A stretch of DNA of 64,000 nucleotides from positions 2,976,001-3,040,000 of the forward strand of contig NZ_JAGIOG010000001.1 of NCBI RefSeq assembly GCF_017876595.1, in the 5' to 3' direction. Made by a program: the position numbers and the translations under genes. Below are positions 1 through 7,223 of this stretch, in pieces. Below the pieces are notes generated by a model that made no database searches, had not been told where the DNA came from, and saw only the letters and a list, made by a program, of their open reading frames with translations. Within the stretch, counting starts at the first letter, position 1. The number at the start of each line of letters is the position of its first letter. This DNA is from Aeromicrobium fastidiosum (GTDB lineage Bacteria; Actinomycetota; Actinomycetes; Propionibacteriales; Nocardioidaceae).

Positions 1-412
1 ACGCCAGCAGGGTCCGGTCGACGACGCCGAGGCGACGGACGAGCTCGCAGGTCGCCTCGACCACGTCGGCGGACTTGAGGTCGATGTTGAGCCGGGCGTC
101 GCCGAAGGTCTCGTACAGCGCCTCGAGCCTCGCGAACGGCTCACGCTGGTCGAGTCGTTGCAGGTCGAGCGACTCGGCCGTCAGGTCGCTGACGGCGCCG
201 GCGTTGCCGGTGAGCCGGTCGAGCGCGGCGTCGTGGATGGCGTAGACCACCCCGTCCGACGACGAGCGCACGTCGGTCTCGAGGTAGCGGAAGCCCAGCT
301 GGTAGGCGTGGGCGAACGCCGCCATCGAGTTCTCGATGCCGACGTTGTCGCCCACACCCGATCCTCCGCGGTGCGCGAGGGCCAGGGGAGGGGAGTCGAG
401 GTAGCCGGACAC
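1..412 (-). CDS. glycerophosphodiester phosphodiesterase, N-terminal part (runs off left edge)
   Basis: This is the N-terminal 137 codons of a GDPD-family enzyme, which hydrolyses glycerophosphodiesters to glycerol 3-phosphate and an alcohol. The reverse strand reads ALAHRGG, then ENSMAAF, then YLETDVR, DGVVYAIHD and LDRLTG. These are the family signatures for the catalytic His-Arg, the metal-binding Glu/Asp pair and the second catalytic His. The start is a GTG at 412, because an in-frame stop lies just upstream. There is no signal peptide, so the enzyme is cytoplasmic. The C-terminal half lies outside the window. Confidence 0.85.
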   Translation of the reverse strand, partial: MSGYLDSPPLALAHRGGSGVGDNVGIENSMAAFAHAYQLGFRYLETDVRSSSDGVVYAIHDAALDRLTGNAGAVSDLTAESLDLQRLDQREPFARLEALYETFGDARLNIDLKSADVVEATCELVRRLGVVDRTLLA

Positions 413-447
413 GCCCCCACGCTAAGCCCTCGCAGGTGCAGCTGCGC

Positions 448-1983
448 TCAGATGTCGCGGAAGGTCTCGATCTGCGCGCCGAGGGCGTTGAGCCGCTCGG
501 CGAGATCCTCGTAGCCGCGGTTGATGACGTAGACGCTGCGCAGGACGCTCGTGCCCTTGGCCGCGAGCATCGCCAGCAGGATCACGACGGCCGGACGCAG
601 CGCCGGAGGGCACACGAGCTCGGTGCCGCTCCAGTGCGTCGGACCCTCGATCAGCACGCGGTGAGGGTCGAGCAGCTTGACCGACGCACCCAGCTTGTTG
701 AGCTCGGTCAGGTAGATCGCCCGGTTCTCGTAGACCCAGTCGTGCAGCATCGTCTGGCCCTCGGCCGTCGCCGCGATGACGGCGAAGAACGGCAGGTTGT
801 CGATGTTGAGGCCCGGGAACGGCATGGGGTGGATCTTGTCGATCGGGGCGTGCAGCACAGATGCGTGCGTCGTGATGTCGACGAGACGGGTCTCGCCGTT
901 CTCGGCGGGGTACTCCTCGGTGCGATCGTACTCGAAGCCCATCTCCTCGAGCAGGGCGAGCTCGATCTCCATGAACTCGATCGGCACCCGGCGCACCGTG
1001 ATGCTCGACTTGGTGACGATCGCCGCCGCGATGAGGCTCATCGCCTCGATGGGATCCTCGCTGGGGGCGTACTCGACGTCGCAGTTGATGACGGGCTTGC
1101 CGGTGACGCGCAGCGTCGTGGTGCCGATGCCGTCGATGCCGACACCGAGCTTGACCAGGAAGAAGCACAGGTCCTGCACCATGTAGTTGGGGCTGGCGTT
1201 GCGGATGACGGTGACGCCGTCGTAGCGGGCGGCCGCCAGCAGCGCGTTCTCGGTGACGGTGTCGCCGCGCTCGGTCAGGACAATCGGACGCTCGGGGCCG
1301 GCACCCGCGGCAGCTGTGGCGTGGTAGCTGCCCTCGGTCGCGACGACCTTGAGGCCGAACGGACGCAGCGCCGTCATGTGCGGCTCGACGGTGCGCGTGC
1401 CGAGATCGCAGCCACCGGCGTACGGCAGCTCGAAGTCGTCGTAGCGGTGCATCAGGGGGCCCAGGAACATGATGATGCTGCGGGTGCGTCGAGCGGCGTC
1501 GGCGTCCATCGCGGCGAGGTCGAGCTCGGCCGGCACGACCAGCTCGAGGTCGTTCTCGGCGTTGAGCCACGTGGCCTTGACGCCGATCGACGTCAGCACC
1601 TCGAGGAGTCGGTTGACCTCCTCGATGCGGGCGACCTTGCGCAGGACCGTGGTGCCGGCGTTGAGCAGCGAGGCGCACAGCAGGGCGACGCCGGCGTTCT
1701 TGCTCGACTTGACGTCGATCGTGCCCGACAGCGTCGTGCCACCGGCCACTCGCAGGTGGCTGGGGCCGGACGTTCCGACGCTGACGAGCTCGGAGTCGAG
1801 GGCGCTGCCGATGCGGGCCAGCATGTCGAGGGTCAGGTTCTGCTGACCCTTCTCGATGCGGTTGATGGCGCTCTGGCTGGTCTTCAGCTCGGTCGCCAGC
1901 TCAGCCTGGGTGAGCCCGCTGTGCTGTCGAGCGTCCCTGATGAGGGCCCCGATGCGGGAGGGGTAGTCGTCGCGAACACTCAT
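448..1983 (-). CDS. XRE-family HTH domain fused to MurA-like enolpyruvyl transferase
   Basis: 511 aa. Residues about 10-64 form a Cro/C1-type helix-turn-helix (LTQAELA, SQSAINRIEKG). Residues about 75-511 form a UDP-N-acetylglucosamine 1-carboxyvinyltransferase fold. The substrate-binding Lys95-Asn96 (SSKNAG) and the catalytic Cys192 (AGGCDLGTR) are present, as is the C-terminal NRGYEDL motif. The region matching catalytic Asp305 of E. coli MurA reads FPGLNID at 389-395 and lacks the usual FPTD arrangement, so MurA activity is uncertain. From memory, similar fusions occur in other actinomycetes. The N-terminal domain probably binds the perfect palindrome 10 bp upstream of the start. The fusion could be a regulator sensing a sugar nucleotide, a second MurA, or both. 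Confidence 0.85.
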   Translation of the reverse strand: MSVRDDYPSRIGALIRDARQHSGLTQAELATELKTSQSAINRIEKGQQNLTLDMLARIGSALDSELVSVGTSGPSHLRVAGGTTLSGTIDVKSSKNAGVALLCASLLNAGTTVLRKVARIEEVNRLLEVLTSIGVKATWLNAENDLELVVPAELDLAAMDADAARRTRSIIMFLGPLMHRYDDFELPYAGGCDLGTRTVEPHMTALRPFGLKVVATEGSYHATAAAGAGPERPIVLTERGDTVTENALLAAARYDGVTVIRNASPNYMVQDLCFFLVKLGVGIDGIGTTTLRVTGKPVINCDVEYAPSEDPIEAMSLIAAAIVTKSSITVRRVPIEFMEIELALLEEMGFEYDRTEEYPAENGETRLVDITTHASVLHAPIDKIHPMPFPGLNIDNLPFFAVIAATAEGQTMLHDWVYENRAIYLTELNKLGASVKLLDPHRVLIEGPTHWSGTELVCPPALRPAVVILLAMLAAKGTSVLRSVYVINRGYEDLAERLNALGAQIETFRDI

Positions 1984-1992
1984 GTCGGCAAC

Positions 1993-2014
1993 GTTATCTC
2001 AGTTATGAGATAAC
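1993..2014 (-). promoter_or_regulatory. perfect palindrome, candidate XRE operator
   Basis: GTTATCTCA and TGAGATAAC form a perfect 9-bp inverted repeat around the spacer GTTA. It ends 10 bp upstream of the XRE-MurA start and contains the stop codon of the upstream MBL gene. It is AT-rich in a GC-rich setting. The position fits autoregulation by the fused HTH domain, which is an inference. Confidence 0.6.
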
Positions 2015-2652
2015 TCAAACGACCCGGTCTGGTCGACGAGTCGTGCGTCGTCGACACCGCCGTGCCCCGACACCTGGCCCCAGTAGATGCCGTAGGCGAC
2101 GTCCGAGATCGTGCAGTCGTGGATGGGGAAGATCGTCGTGGGGGAGACCCGCTGGACGAAGTCGACCGTCTCGCTCGACTTGGCCCAGGGTGCCGACAGC
2201 GGGACCGCGAGGACGTCGACGCCGTCCGGTGCGTACTCGTACGTGTCGCCGGGGTGGAACAGGGTCGGCTCGCCGGGCGCACTCACGATGACGCCGACGT
2301 TGCCGATGCGGGGGATCGACGGCAGGATCACGGCGTGCTGCGCACCGACGCCGCGCAGCGTCACGGGTCCGACCGGCGTGTCGAGGCCGTCGGCGTTCTC
2401 GGCCCACGACCCGAACGACACGAGGGCGGCGGTCTCGGGGTCGCACAGCAGCAGGGCGTCGGGGTTGTGCCCGAGCAGCGCCGGCGCACGGTCCTGGTCG
2501 AGGTGATCGGGGTGCTGGTGCGTGACGACGATCGCATCGAGGCCCGTGAGCTCGAAGACCTCGCCGGTGCTGAAGGTGCCGGGATCGATCAGGATGCGGG
2601 TGCCGGCGACCTCCACCAGCACGGCGGCGTGGCCGAATCGCGTGATGTCCAT
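1999..2652 (-). CDS. MBL-fold metal-dependent hydrolase
   Basis: 217 aa. A compact metallo-beta-lactamase fold of the UlaG-like kind. It begins MDITRFGHAAVLVE and carries the metal-binding HQHPDHLD motif, then HPGDTYEY, and a late His in FPIHDC. The substrate cannot be told from sequence. The ATG at 2652 is preferred because a longer in-frame start at 2709 would overlap the start of the divergent esterase at 2708. Its stop lies 15 bp before the XRE-MurA start, so the two genes may be co-transcribed, with the palindrome acting inside the transcript unit. Confidence 0.8.
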   Translation of the reverse strand: MDITRFGHAAVLVEVAGTRILIDPGTFSTGEVFELTGLDAIVVTHQHPDHLDQDRAPALLGHNPDALLLCDPETAALVSFGSWAENADGLDTPVGPVTLRGVGAQHAVILPSIPRIGNVGVIVSAPGEPTLFHPGDTYEYAPDGVDVLAVPLSAPWAKSSETVDFVQRVSPTTIFPIHDCTISDVAYGIYWGQVSGHGGVDDARLVDQTGSFELSHN

Positions 2653-2707
2653 GCCCCCATCGTGCACCAGCAGCCAACCGGCGGCCCCGCTGCTACGAAC
2701 ACCGTGC

Positions 2708-3592
2708 ATGGGACTGATCCACGACGCGTACGCGCTGATGTCCGGTGTGCTGGCCCCCGTGACGGTGAACTATGGCCGATCGCTGCAGTTCGCGGGCCGT
2801 GATCTTCCGCGTCCGGTCGGGCGCCGGGTGCTCACCCGGCACGGGCGCGTCAAGGTCGACGTCTACCTGCCGCCCGGGGTGACGTCACCGCCTGTGTACG
2901 TGCACTTCCACGGCGGCGCGTTCATCATGCGGTACCCGAAGATGGATGACTTCTTCTGCCGGTTCCTGGTGGCGGAGGCGGGTGTCGCCGTGGTGAACGT
3001 CGACTACCTGGTCGCTCCGCGCGTGCGGTACCCCGTGGCGCACGAGCAGGCGCACGACGTCCTCGCCTGGCTCGGCGAGCACGCAGGGGAGTGGGGTCTG
3101 GACGCCCGACGCATCACGGTGGGGGGCTTCAGCGGTGGCGGCAACCTCGCGGCGTCGGCCTGCCTGCAGGCCCGCGATCTCGGGACGGTCACGCCGCTGC
3201 TGCAGCTGCTCGCCGTCCCGTCGCTCGACGTCGCCGGCGACGTCCACGCCAAGCCGTCGACCATCGCGCACCCGATGATCGGTCCGGAGCTGCTGACGCT
3301 CGTGCGTGCGACGTACTTCAAGGACGCCGCGCGGCGCGCCGAGCCGTATGCGTCGCCGTTGCTGGCCGAGTCCGTGGCAGGGCTGCCACCTGCGGTCGTC
3401 TTCACGGCCGCCCACGACTCACTCCGGGCAGAGGGCGATGCGTATGCGGCACGCCTCGCGTCCGAAGGGCTGCTGGTCGAGCACCGGGTCGTCCCGGGGC
3501 GCGATCACTACTTCTTGGACGGCGACGACCCCGTGCAGGCTCGTGGGCTGCTCACCGACCTCGCGGCTCACGTGCGAGCGGCGACGTCCTGA
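2708..3592 (+). CDS. alpha/beta hydrolase, HSL-type esterase
   Basis: 294 aa. A hormone-sensitive-lipase-type esterase/lipase: oxyanion-hole HGGAF near residue 75, nucleophile elbow GFSGGG near residue 145, an Asp in AAHDSLR and a catalytic His in GRDHYF. There is no signal peptide. It hydrolyses short-chain esters; the natural substrate is unknown. The gene is divergent from the MBL hydrolase, and the two starts are 55 bp apart, so both promoters must share this gap. Confidence 0.85.
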   Translation: MGLIHDAYALMSGVLAPVTVNYGRSLQFAGRDLPRPVGRRVLTRHGRVKVDVYLPPGVTSPPVYVHFHGGAFIMRYPKMDDFFCRFLVAEAGVAVVNVDYLVAPRVRYPVAHEQAHDVLAWLGEHAGEWGLDARRITVGGFSGGGNLAASACLQARDLGTVTPLLQLLAVPSLDVAGDVHAKPSTIAHPMIGPELLTLVRATYFKDAARRAEPYASPLLAESVAGLPPAVVFTAAHDSLRAEGDAYAARLASEGLLVEHRVVPGRDHYFLDGDDPVQARGLLTDLAAHVRAATS

Positions 3593-3669
3593 CGGCGCGC
3601 ATTTGCCATCGAGCGCCGTGTCGGCAAGTGTGGATGTTTGGCCACGACACCGAAGAATGGGAGAACGAC

Positions 3670-3957
3670 ATGCTCACCCTGACCGACACAGCAGCCGACA
3701 TCGTCAAGCAGATCGCTGACCAGGTGCCCGACGCGGACGCCTCCGGACTGCGGATCAGCACAACCGAGCAGGGGGCCGAGACCGGCCTCACGTTGACAGC
3801 CGCCGCTGTCCCCGAACCGGGTGACCAGGTGCTCGACGAGCACGGAGCACGGGTGTTCCTCGACGAGACCGCCGCGGCGATCCTCGACGACAAGGTGCTC
3901 GACGCCCAGGTGCAGCCCGACGGTGCCGTCGCCTTCGACGTCGCCCAGCAGAGTTGA
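3670..3957 (+). CDS. HesB/IscA-like small protein lacking cysteines
   Basis: 95 aa. Sequence and length suggest the HesB/IscA-like fold (MLTLTDTAADIVKQI, then SGLRIS, then VFLDETAAAIL and a C-terminal beta strand). True A-type Fe-S carriers bind clusters through three conserved cysteines. This protein has none, so it cannot bind a cluster in the usual way. A purine-rich stretch precedes the ATG. Its role is unknown. It stands alone between the esterase and the convergent membrane-protein gene. Confidence 0.65.
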   Translation: MLTLTDTAADIVKQIADQVPDADASGLRISTTEQGAETGLTLTAAAVPEPGDQVLDEHGARVFLDETAAAILDDKVLDAQVQPDGAVAFDVAQQS

Positions 3958-3965
3958 CGACCGCG

Positions 3966-4352
3966 TCAGTGACGCTCCTCCAGGCCGACGGCCTCGCGCA
4001 GCTTGCGCGCGGCCTCGGCCAGGTCGGGATCGTTCCGACCGCCTGAGACCATCAGGTCCGACAGGGCCTCGGCGATGACGTTGAGCTTCTCCTGCGAGGC
4101 CTCCTCGGCTCGCCTGCTGGCGTTCTCGAGCAGCACGAGCAGGAGCAGGGAGATGACCGAGGCAACCGTGTGGATCGCGACCTGCCACGCCTTCAGGTCG
4201 GGCCACAGCGGCACACTGACGAACCAGATGATGACGATGCCGGCGCACAGCCCGAAGAACGGCGCACGGCTGACCCGCTGGTAGGCGGCCTCGACGAACC
4301 GGTCGAACGGCGAGCGGTCGTCGCCGCGGGTCTGCACCTCGTGCGTCTTCAT
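3966..4352 (-). CDS. low-affinity iron permease-family membrane protein
   Basis: 128 aa. Two hydrophobic segments (about 34-52 and 59-78) are followed by a charged amphipathic tail. The segment AWQVAIHTVASVIS and the overall pattern fit the low-affinity iron permease (Fet4-like) family of small bacterial proteins. Transport has not been shown for most bacterial members, so the name reflects family only. It is convergent with the HesB-like gene, with an 8-bp gap. Confidence 0.7.
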   Translation of the reverse strand: MKTHEVQTRGDDRSPFDRFVEAAYQRVSRAPFFGLCAGIVIIWFVSVPLWPDLKAWQVAIHTVASVISLLLLVLLENASRRAEEASQEKLNVIAEALSDLMVSGGRNDPDLAEAARKLREAVGLEERH

Positions 4353-4425
4353 GGCGTGAAACCTAGTGCTGAACCGGGGCGTCCGCGAGTGATGAGCTCG
4401 AGATGCATCCGTCGGTCGTCCGACG

Positions 4426-4431
4426 TAGCGT
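4426..4431 (+). promoter_or_regulatory. candidate -10 box (TAGCGT), leaderless start
   Basis: TAGCGT fits the actinobacterial TANNNT -10 pattern and lies 7 bp before the ATG at 4439. No Shine-Dalgarno is visible, so the DUF3072 transcript is probably leaderless. Confidence 0.4.
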
Positions 4432-4438
4432 GGGCGAC

Positions 4439-4687
4439 ATGACTGAATCGAACATGCATTCGACCAATGACAATGACGTGCTGGGAGCCGGAGAGCCGAG
4501 CTCGACCGAGAAGGATCCCGATGACTGGGTCACCGGCGACGAGCCGATGACCGGTGCTCAGCGCAGCTACCTCGACACGCTGGCTCGCGAGGCCGGCGAG
4601 ACGCTCGACGCCGATCTCACCAAGGCGCAGGCGTCCGAGCACATCGAGCGACTGCAGGGCGTGACGGGCCGCGGCGCAGACAGCTGA
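4439..4687 (+). CDS. DUF3072 domain-containing small protein
   Basis: 82 aa, acidic and soluble. The core (DDWVTGDEPMTGAQRSYLDT, then A and further helical residues to KAQASEHIERL) is the DUF3072 signature, found in short actinobacterial proteins of unknown function. The start at 4439 is chosen over an upstream in-frame ATG at 4403 because a TANNNT box sits 7 bp before it. Confidence 0.75.
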   Translation: MTESNMHSTNDNDVLGAGEPSSTEKDPDDWVTGDEPMTGAQRSYLDTLAREAGETLDADLTKAQASEHIERLQGVTGRGADS

Positions 4688-4732
4688 ATCGGCACGGCAG
4701 CACCCGCCCTTCAGGCTGATCACAGTTGTCCG

Positions 4733-4746
4733 ATAATGCACATTAT
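4733..4746. promoter_or_regulatory. 14-bp AT-rich perfect palindrome
   Basis: ATAATGCACATTAT is fully self-complementary and is followed at once by GTTAAC. It lies in a 185-bp gap between the DUF3072 gene and the decayed binding-protein gene. The size and composition suit a repressor operator, perhaps for a gene now lost. No bound factor can be named. Confidence 0.35.
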
Positions 4747-4872
4747 GTTAACTAACGGCACGTGTCACCGAAGTGATGAGGTGTCGGCCAGGCGGCCGAG
4801 CCGACGAATACATGACGTTGACCACGAGTAGGCCTGTGGCGCATCAACTGAGTCATCCGCGAGAATCGGGCC

Positions 4873-5413
4873 GTGAGATTTGCGTGGATTGATGAGCGTC
4901 CGTTCAACTACCTCGACGACGACGGCGTGCTGAATGGCTGTGACGTCTCGCTCGCCCGTGCAGCATTCGCCCGTCTCGGGGTTCATTTCGAGGCTGCCTG
5001 CTCGTCATGCGGAGACGATTGACGGCTACCGATCGTTCGCGGCCGCTGGCCTCACACTTGCTGTGCTGCGAGACCAGGTGCAGGCAGAGAATGCCGTGCG
5101 GAACGGCCTGCCCCGCGATCAACTGATCTACTTCGACGAGTACGACGATGCTCTTTCAGCCGTGCTCGACGGGCGCGCTGGAGGCTATGCGAGCGTCGCG
5201 CTCGCGCACCGGGAACACCTCGCCACCGATCCGTCCCTCGCCGACCTCGCGGTGGTCACCGTGCCCGACCAGGAGGTTCCGCCCGCCACAGGTGCTTTCG
5301 CGTGCGCCTCGCCCGCCACCCGTGACGCCCTCAACATCGCTCTGAACGACCTGCTCGGCGAAGCAACGCCCGACGAACCTTCACCCGACTCTGCCTCCTG
5401 GCCGAGTGCATAG
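4873..5413 (+). pseudogene. amino-acid ABC transporter substrate-binding protein (family 3), internally deleted and frameshifted
   Basis: From GTG 4873 one frame reads RFAWIDERPFNYLDDDG, then GCDVSLARAAFARLGVHFE, the N-terminal lobe of a family-3 extracellular solute-binding protein. That frame stops near 5022. A second frame, from about 4990 to 5413, reads ETIDGYRSF, then TLAVLRDQVQAENA, then YFDEYDDALSAVLDGRAGGY, the C-terminal lobe. The central segment normally between them is missing and the frames differ by one base. The gene therefore has an internal deletion plus a frameshift. No signal peptide or transporter partners remain. Confidence 0.75.
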
Positions 5414-5724
5414 TCCAGACGAATACGTCTGAGGATGGCGCGGCGGGGCGATGGCGACGAGCTCGAAGCCAGCCGAATGCAGACCGATCCAGAACGTGGT
5501 CCCGCTCCCCCGTGGATCACCCCCACCGACGTCATCGAGACCAGGCGCCTCAGATGAGCCGACTGTGCCGAGACGGCTGCATTTCGATGACAGCGGTGTG
5601 ACAGCGGGGTCCTGGCGTCAGTTCGGCTGGTGGCATGGACGCGTCGCGGCGTGCGCGGTCGGTTCCGAGGTTTCGGTGAAGCACGTCGTGGCATCCGTCG
5701 TCCACCAGTAAGGAACGCACTGCC
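5414..5724. other. 311-bp non-coding stretch upstream of the YeiB-like gene
   Basis: No credible gene is visible. Open frames here have no family resemblance and no ribosome site. The stretch holds the 11-bp-period repeat at 5588-5607 and the purine-rich AAGGAA just before the start at 5725. Confidence 0.5.
5588..5607. promoter_or_regulatory. direct repeat with 11-bp period, PhoB/PhoP-box-like
   Basis: TGACAGCGG occurs at 5588-5596 and again at 5599-5607, so the half-sites are exactly 11 bp apart. On the minus strand this reads CTGTCAC-N4-CTGTCAT, very close to the classical Pho box. OmpR/PhoB-family regulators bind such tandem half-sites. It lies 117 bp upstream of the acyltransferase at 5725. 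Confidence 0.5.
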
Positions 5725-6987
5725 ATGGCTCAACCAGCCGAGACATCAACGATCCAGAGATCGAACACTCCCCGCGGCCGCCTGCTCGGCATCGACGTGC
5801 TGCGGGCCCTGGCCATCATGGGCATGGTGTGGTCCCACTTCACCATCGGGTCGTGGGCACCCGTGCCGGCCAACGCCCCTGCGCCCGACATGTCGGCGGC
5901 CGGCGCGTTCGACACGACCGCGTGGCAATGGATCACCATCGTGCTCGGACTCCGGCCGCGAGACATCTTCTTCGTCCTCGCCGGACTCACCGTCGCCCTG
6001 GGAACCGGCGGCTTCCGTCGTTACCGCGGACGTGAGCTCTTCGGGAGCTGGCGCAAGCTCGGCATCAGGGCCGTCTTCCTGTTCGTCGTGGGTCTGTCGC
6101 TCGGGCAAGCAGGGTTCGGCGGCGTCGAGATCCTGACCTACTACACCCTGTGGATCATCATCCTCATGCCGTTCACAGTCCTCGGCGCTCGACCGCTGCT
6201 GTGGTGCGCGGGCGTCTTCAGCGTCGTCACCCCCGTCGTCAAGATCCTGCTGAACAACGCCGGCATGTTCGACCCCTCGATGCACGACATGCGGCTCATG
6301 GACGACGTGTCCGGGTTCGCTCTCCTGGTCCACCCGGAGGCGTGGGGACCCTTCTTCAAGGCTCTTGTCTTCGGCAGCGGCGGCGTCACGCAGGACACCA
6401 TCGCGATCCTGCCGTTCCTCTTCCTGGGACTGGCTCTCGGCCGGCTCGACCTGAGGGACCACGCCACACGCGTGCGCATGGCGGTGTGGGGCGCAGCCGT
6501 CGGCGTCGGTGCTCTCGTGGTCGGCCTGGTGTCGCCCGCGCTCATCGGCTCAGACAAGGCCTTCGCCGCGAGCGAGAAGTCGGCCAGCCCCGACGTGCCC
6601 TGGCAGTCGCTCCTGTCGCACGCGGCTCCCGGACCGACCACCCCCTACTTCAGCATCGTGGACTGCGTCATGGTCGCCGGACTGATCACCGCGCTGCTCG
6701 GCGCCTTCCTGATGCTCATGGAGCGGACAGGCGCGAAGCGGTTCCTGTGGCCTGTCGCCGCCTTCGGCAGCATGTCGCTGACCTGGTACTGCGTGCACTT
6801 CCTCGTCACCGGCAACGGCACTCCCCTGGGGTTCATCCCCACCGGCAACGCGCGGAACTACCTCCTGTTCATCGCCGGCGCGCTCATCGTCTCCGTCGTG
6901 TGGAGACGATTCTTCACGAGAGGTCCGCTCGAATGGCTGCAGCACGTCGCCGTCACCCGCCTGTCTGGCCGGGTGGCGGCTCCGTGA
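5725..6987 (+). CDS. YeiB-like polytopic acyltransferase-family membrane protein (DUF418/DUF1624 type)
   Basis: 420 aa, about ten hydrophobic segments. It opens GRLLGIDVLRALAIMGMV, the signature of the membrane acyltransferase/heparan-alpha-glucosaminide N-acetyltransferase-like superfamily. A later FGSMSLTWYCVHFLV and terminal FTRGPLEWL resemble DUF418 proteins. Such proteins are thought to move acyl groups onto envelope molecules across the membrane; the substrate is unknown. AAGGAA precedes the ATG. It is transcribed alone and separated from the next operon by a strong hairpin, but carries the same type of 11-bp-period repeat upstream as that operon. Confidence 0.75.
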   Translation: MAQPAETSTIQRSNTPRGRLLGIDVLRALAIMGMVWSHFTIGSWAPVPANAPAPDMSAAGAFDTTAWQWITIVLGLRPRDIFFVLAGLTVALGTGGFRRYRGRELFGSWRKLGIRAVFLFVVGLSLGQAGFGGVEILTYYTLWIIILMPFTVLGARPLLWCAGVFSVVTPVVKILLNNAGMFDPSMHDMRLMDDVSGFALLVHPEAWGPFFKALVFGSGGVTQDTIAILPFLFLGLALGRLDLRDHATRVRMAVWGAAVGVGALVVGLVSPALIGSDKAFAASEKSASPDVPWQSLLSHAAPGPTTPYFSIVDCVMVAGLITALLGAFLMLMERTGAKRFLWPVAAFGSMSLTWYCVHFLVTGNGTPLGFIPTGNARNYLLFIAGALIVSVVWRRFFTRGPLEWLQHVAVTRLSGRVAAP

Positions 6988-7066
6988 CGAGCTGTCGAAT
7001 CGCTCAGGAGCGCTGCCTGCTCCGAGGGTGATCCATCGACCACGACACGGCCGATGGGAGTGGCGA

Positions 7067-7099
7067 ATGCCGCGGGTGAGCCTGACTCACCCGCGGCAT
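7067..7099 (+). terminator. 14-bp perfect hairpin between acyltransferase gene and SGNH operon
   Basis: The 14-base arms at 7067-7080 and 7086-7099 (ATGCCGCGGGTGAG and its complement) are perfect around a 5-base loop. There is no T-run, as is usual for high-GC actinobacterial terminators. The hairpin separates the YeiB-like gene from the next operon. Confidence 0.7.
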
Positions 7100-7164
7100 C
7101 CTGCGTTGCTCAGGCTCGTCGTGACAGCCCGACGCGCACCGGGATGTCGCAGTTTCGTGCGAGC

Positions 7165-7184
7165 TCTGTGACAGGTCTGTGACA
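7165..7184. promoter_or_regulatory. direct repeat with 11-bp period, PhoP-box-like
   Basis: TCTGTGACA occurs at 7165-7173 and 7176-7184, again with an 11-bp period. The minus strand reads TCACAGA-N4-TCACAGA, close to the TCACAGC-N4-TCACAGC motif reported for mycobacterial PhoP. It lies 40 bp upstream of the SGNH operon, which itself encodes an OmpR/PhoB-type regulator, so autoregulation is plausible. Confidence 0.55.
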
Positions 7185-7223
7185 AGCCCGGATTGGGCCT
7201 CGGGCCGCTGGTCTCCTAGAAGC

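Noticed and set aside
436..2013. 525-codon plus-strand frame opposite the XRE-MurA gene
   Set aside because: Composition of an antisense shadow with no family motif. The minus frame matches known MurA blocks.
5451..5711. 86-codon frame upstream of the YeiB-like gene
   Set aside because: No ribosome site, no family, and the stretch holds the 11-bp-period regulatory repeat.
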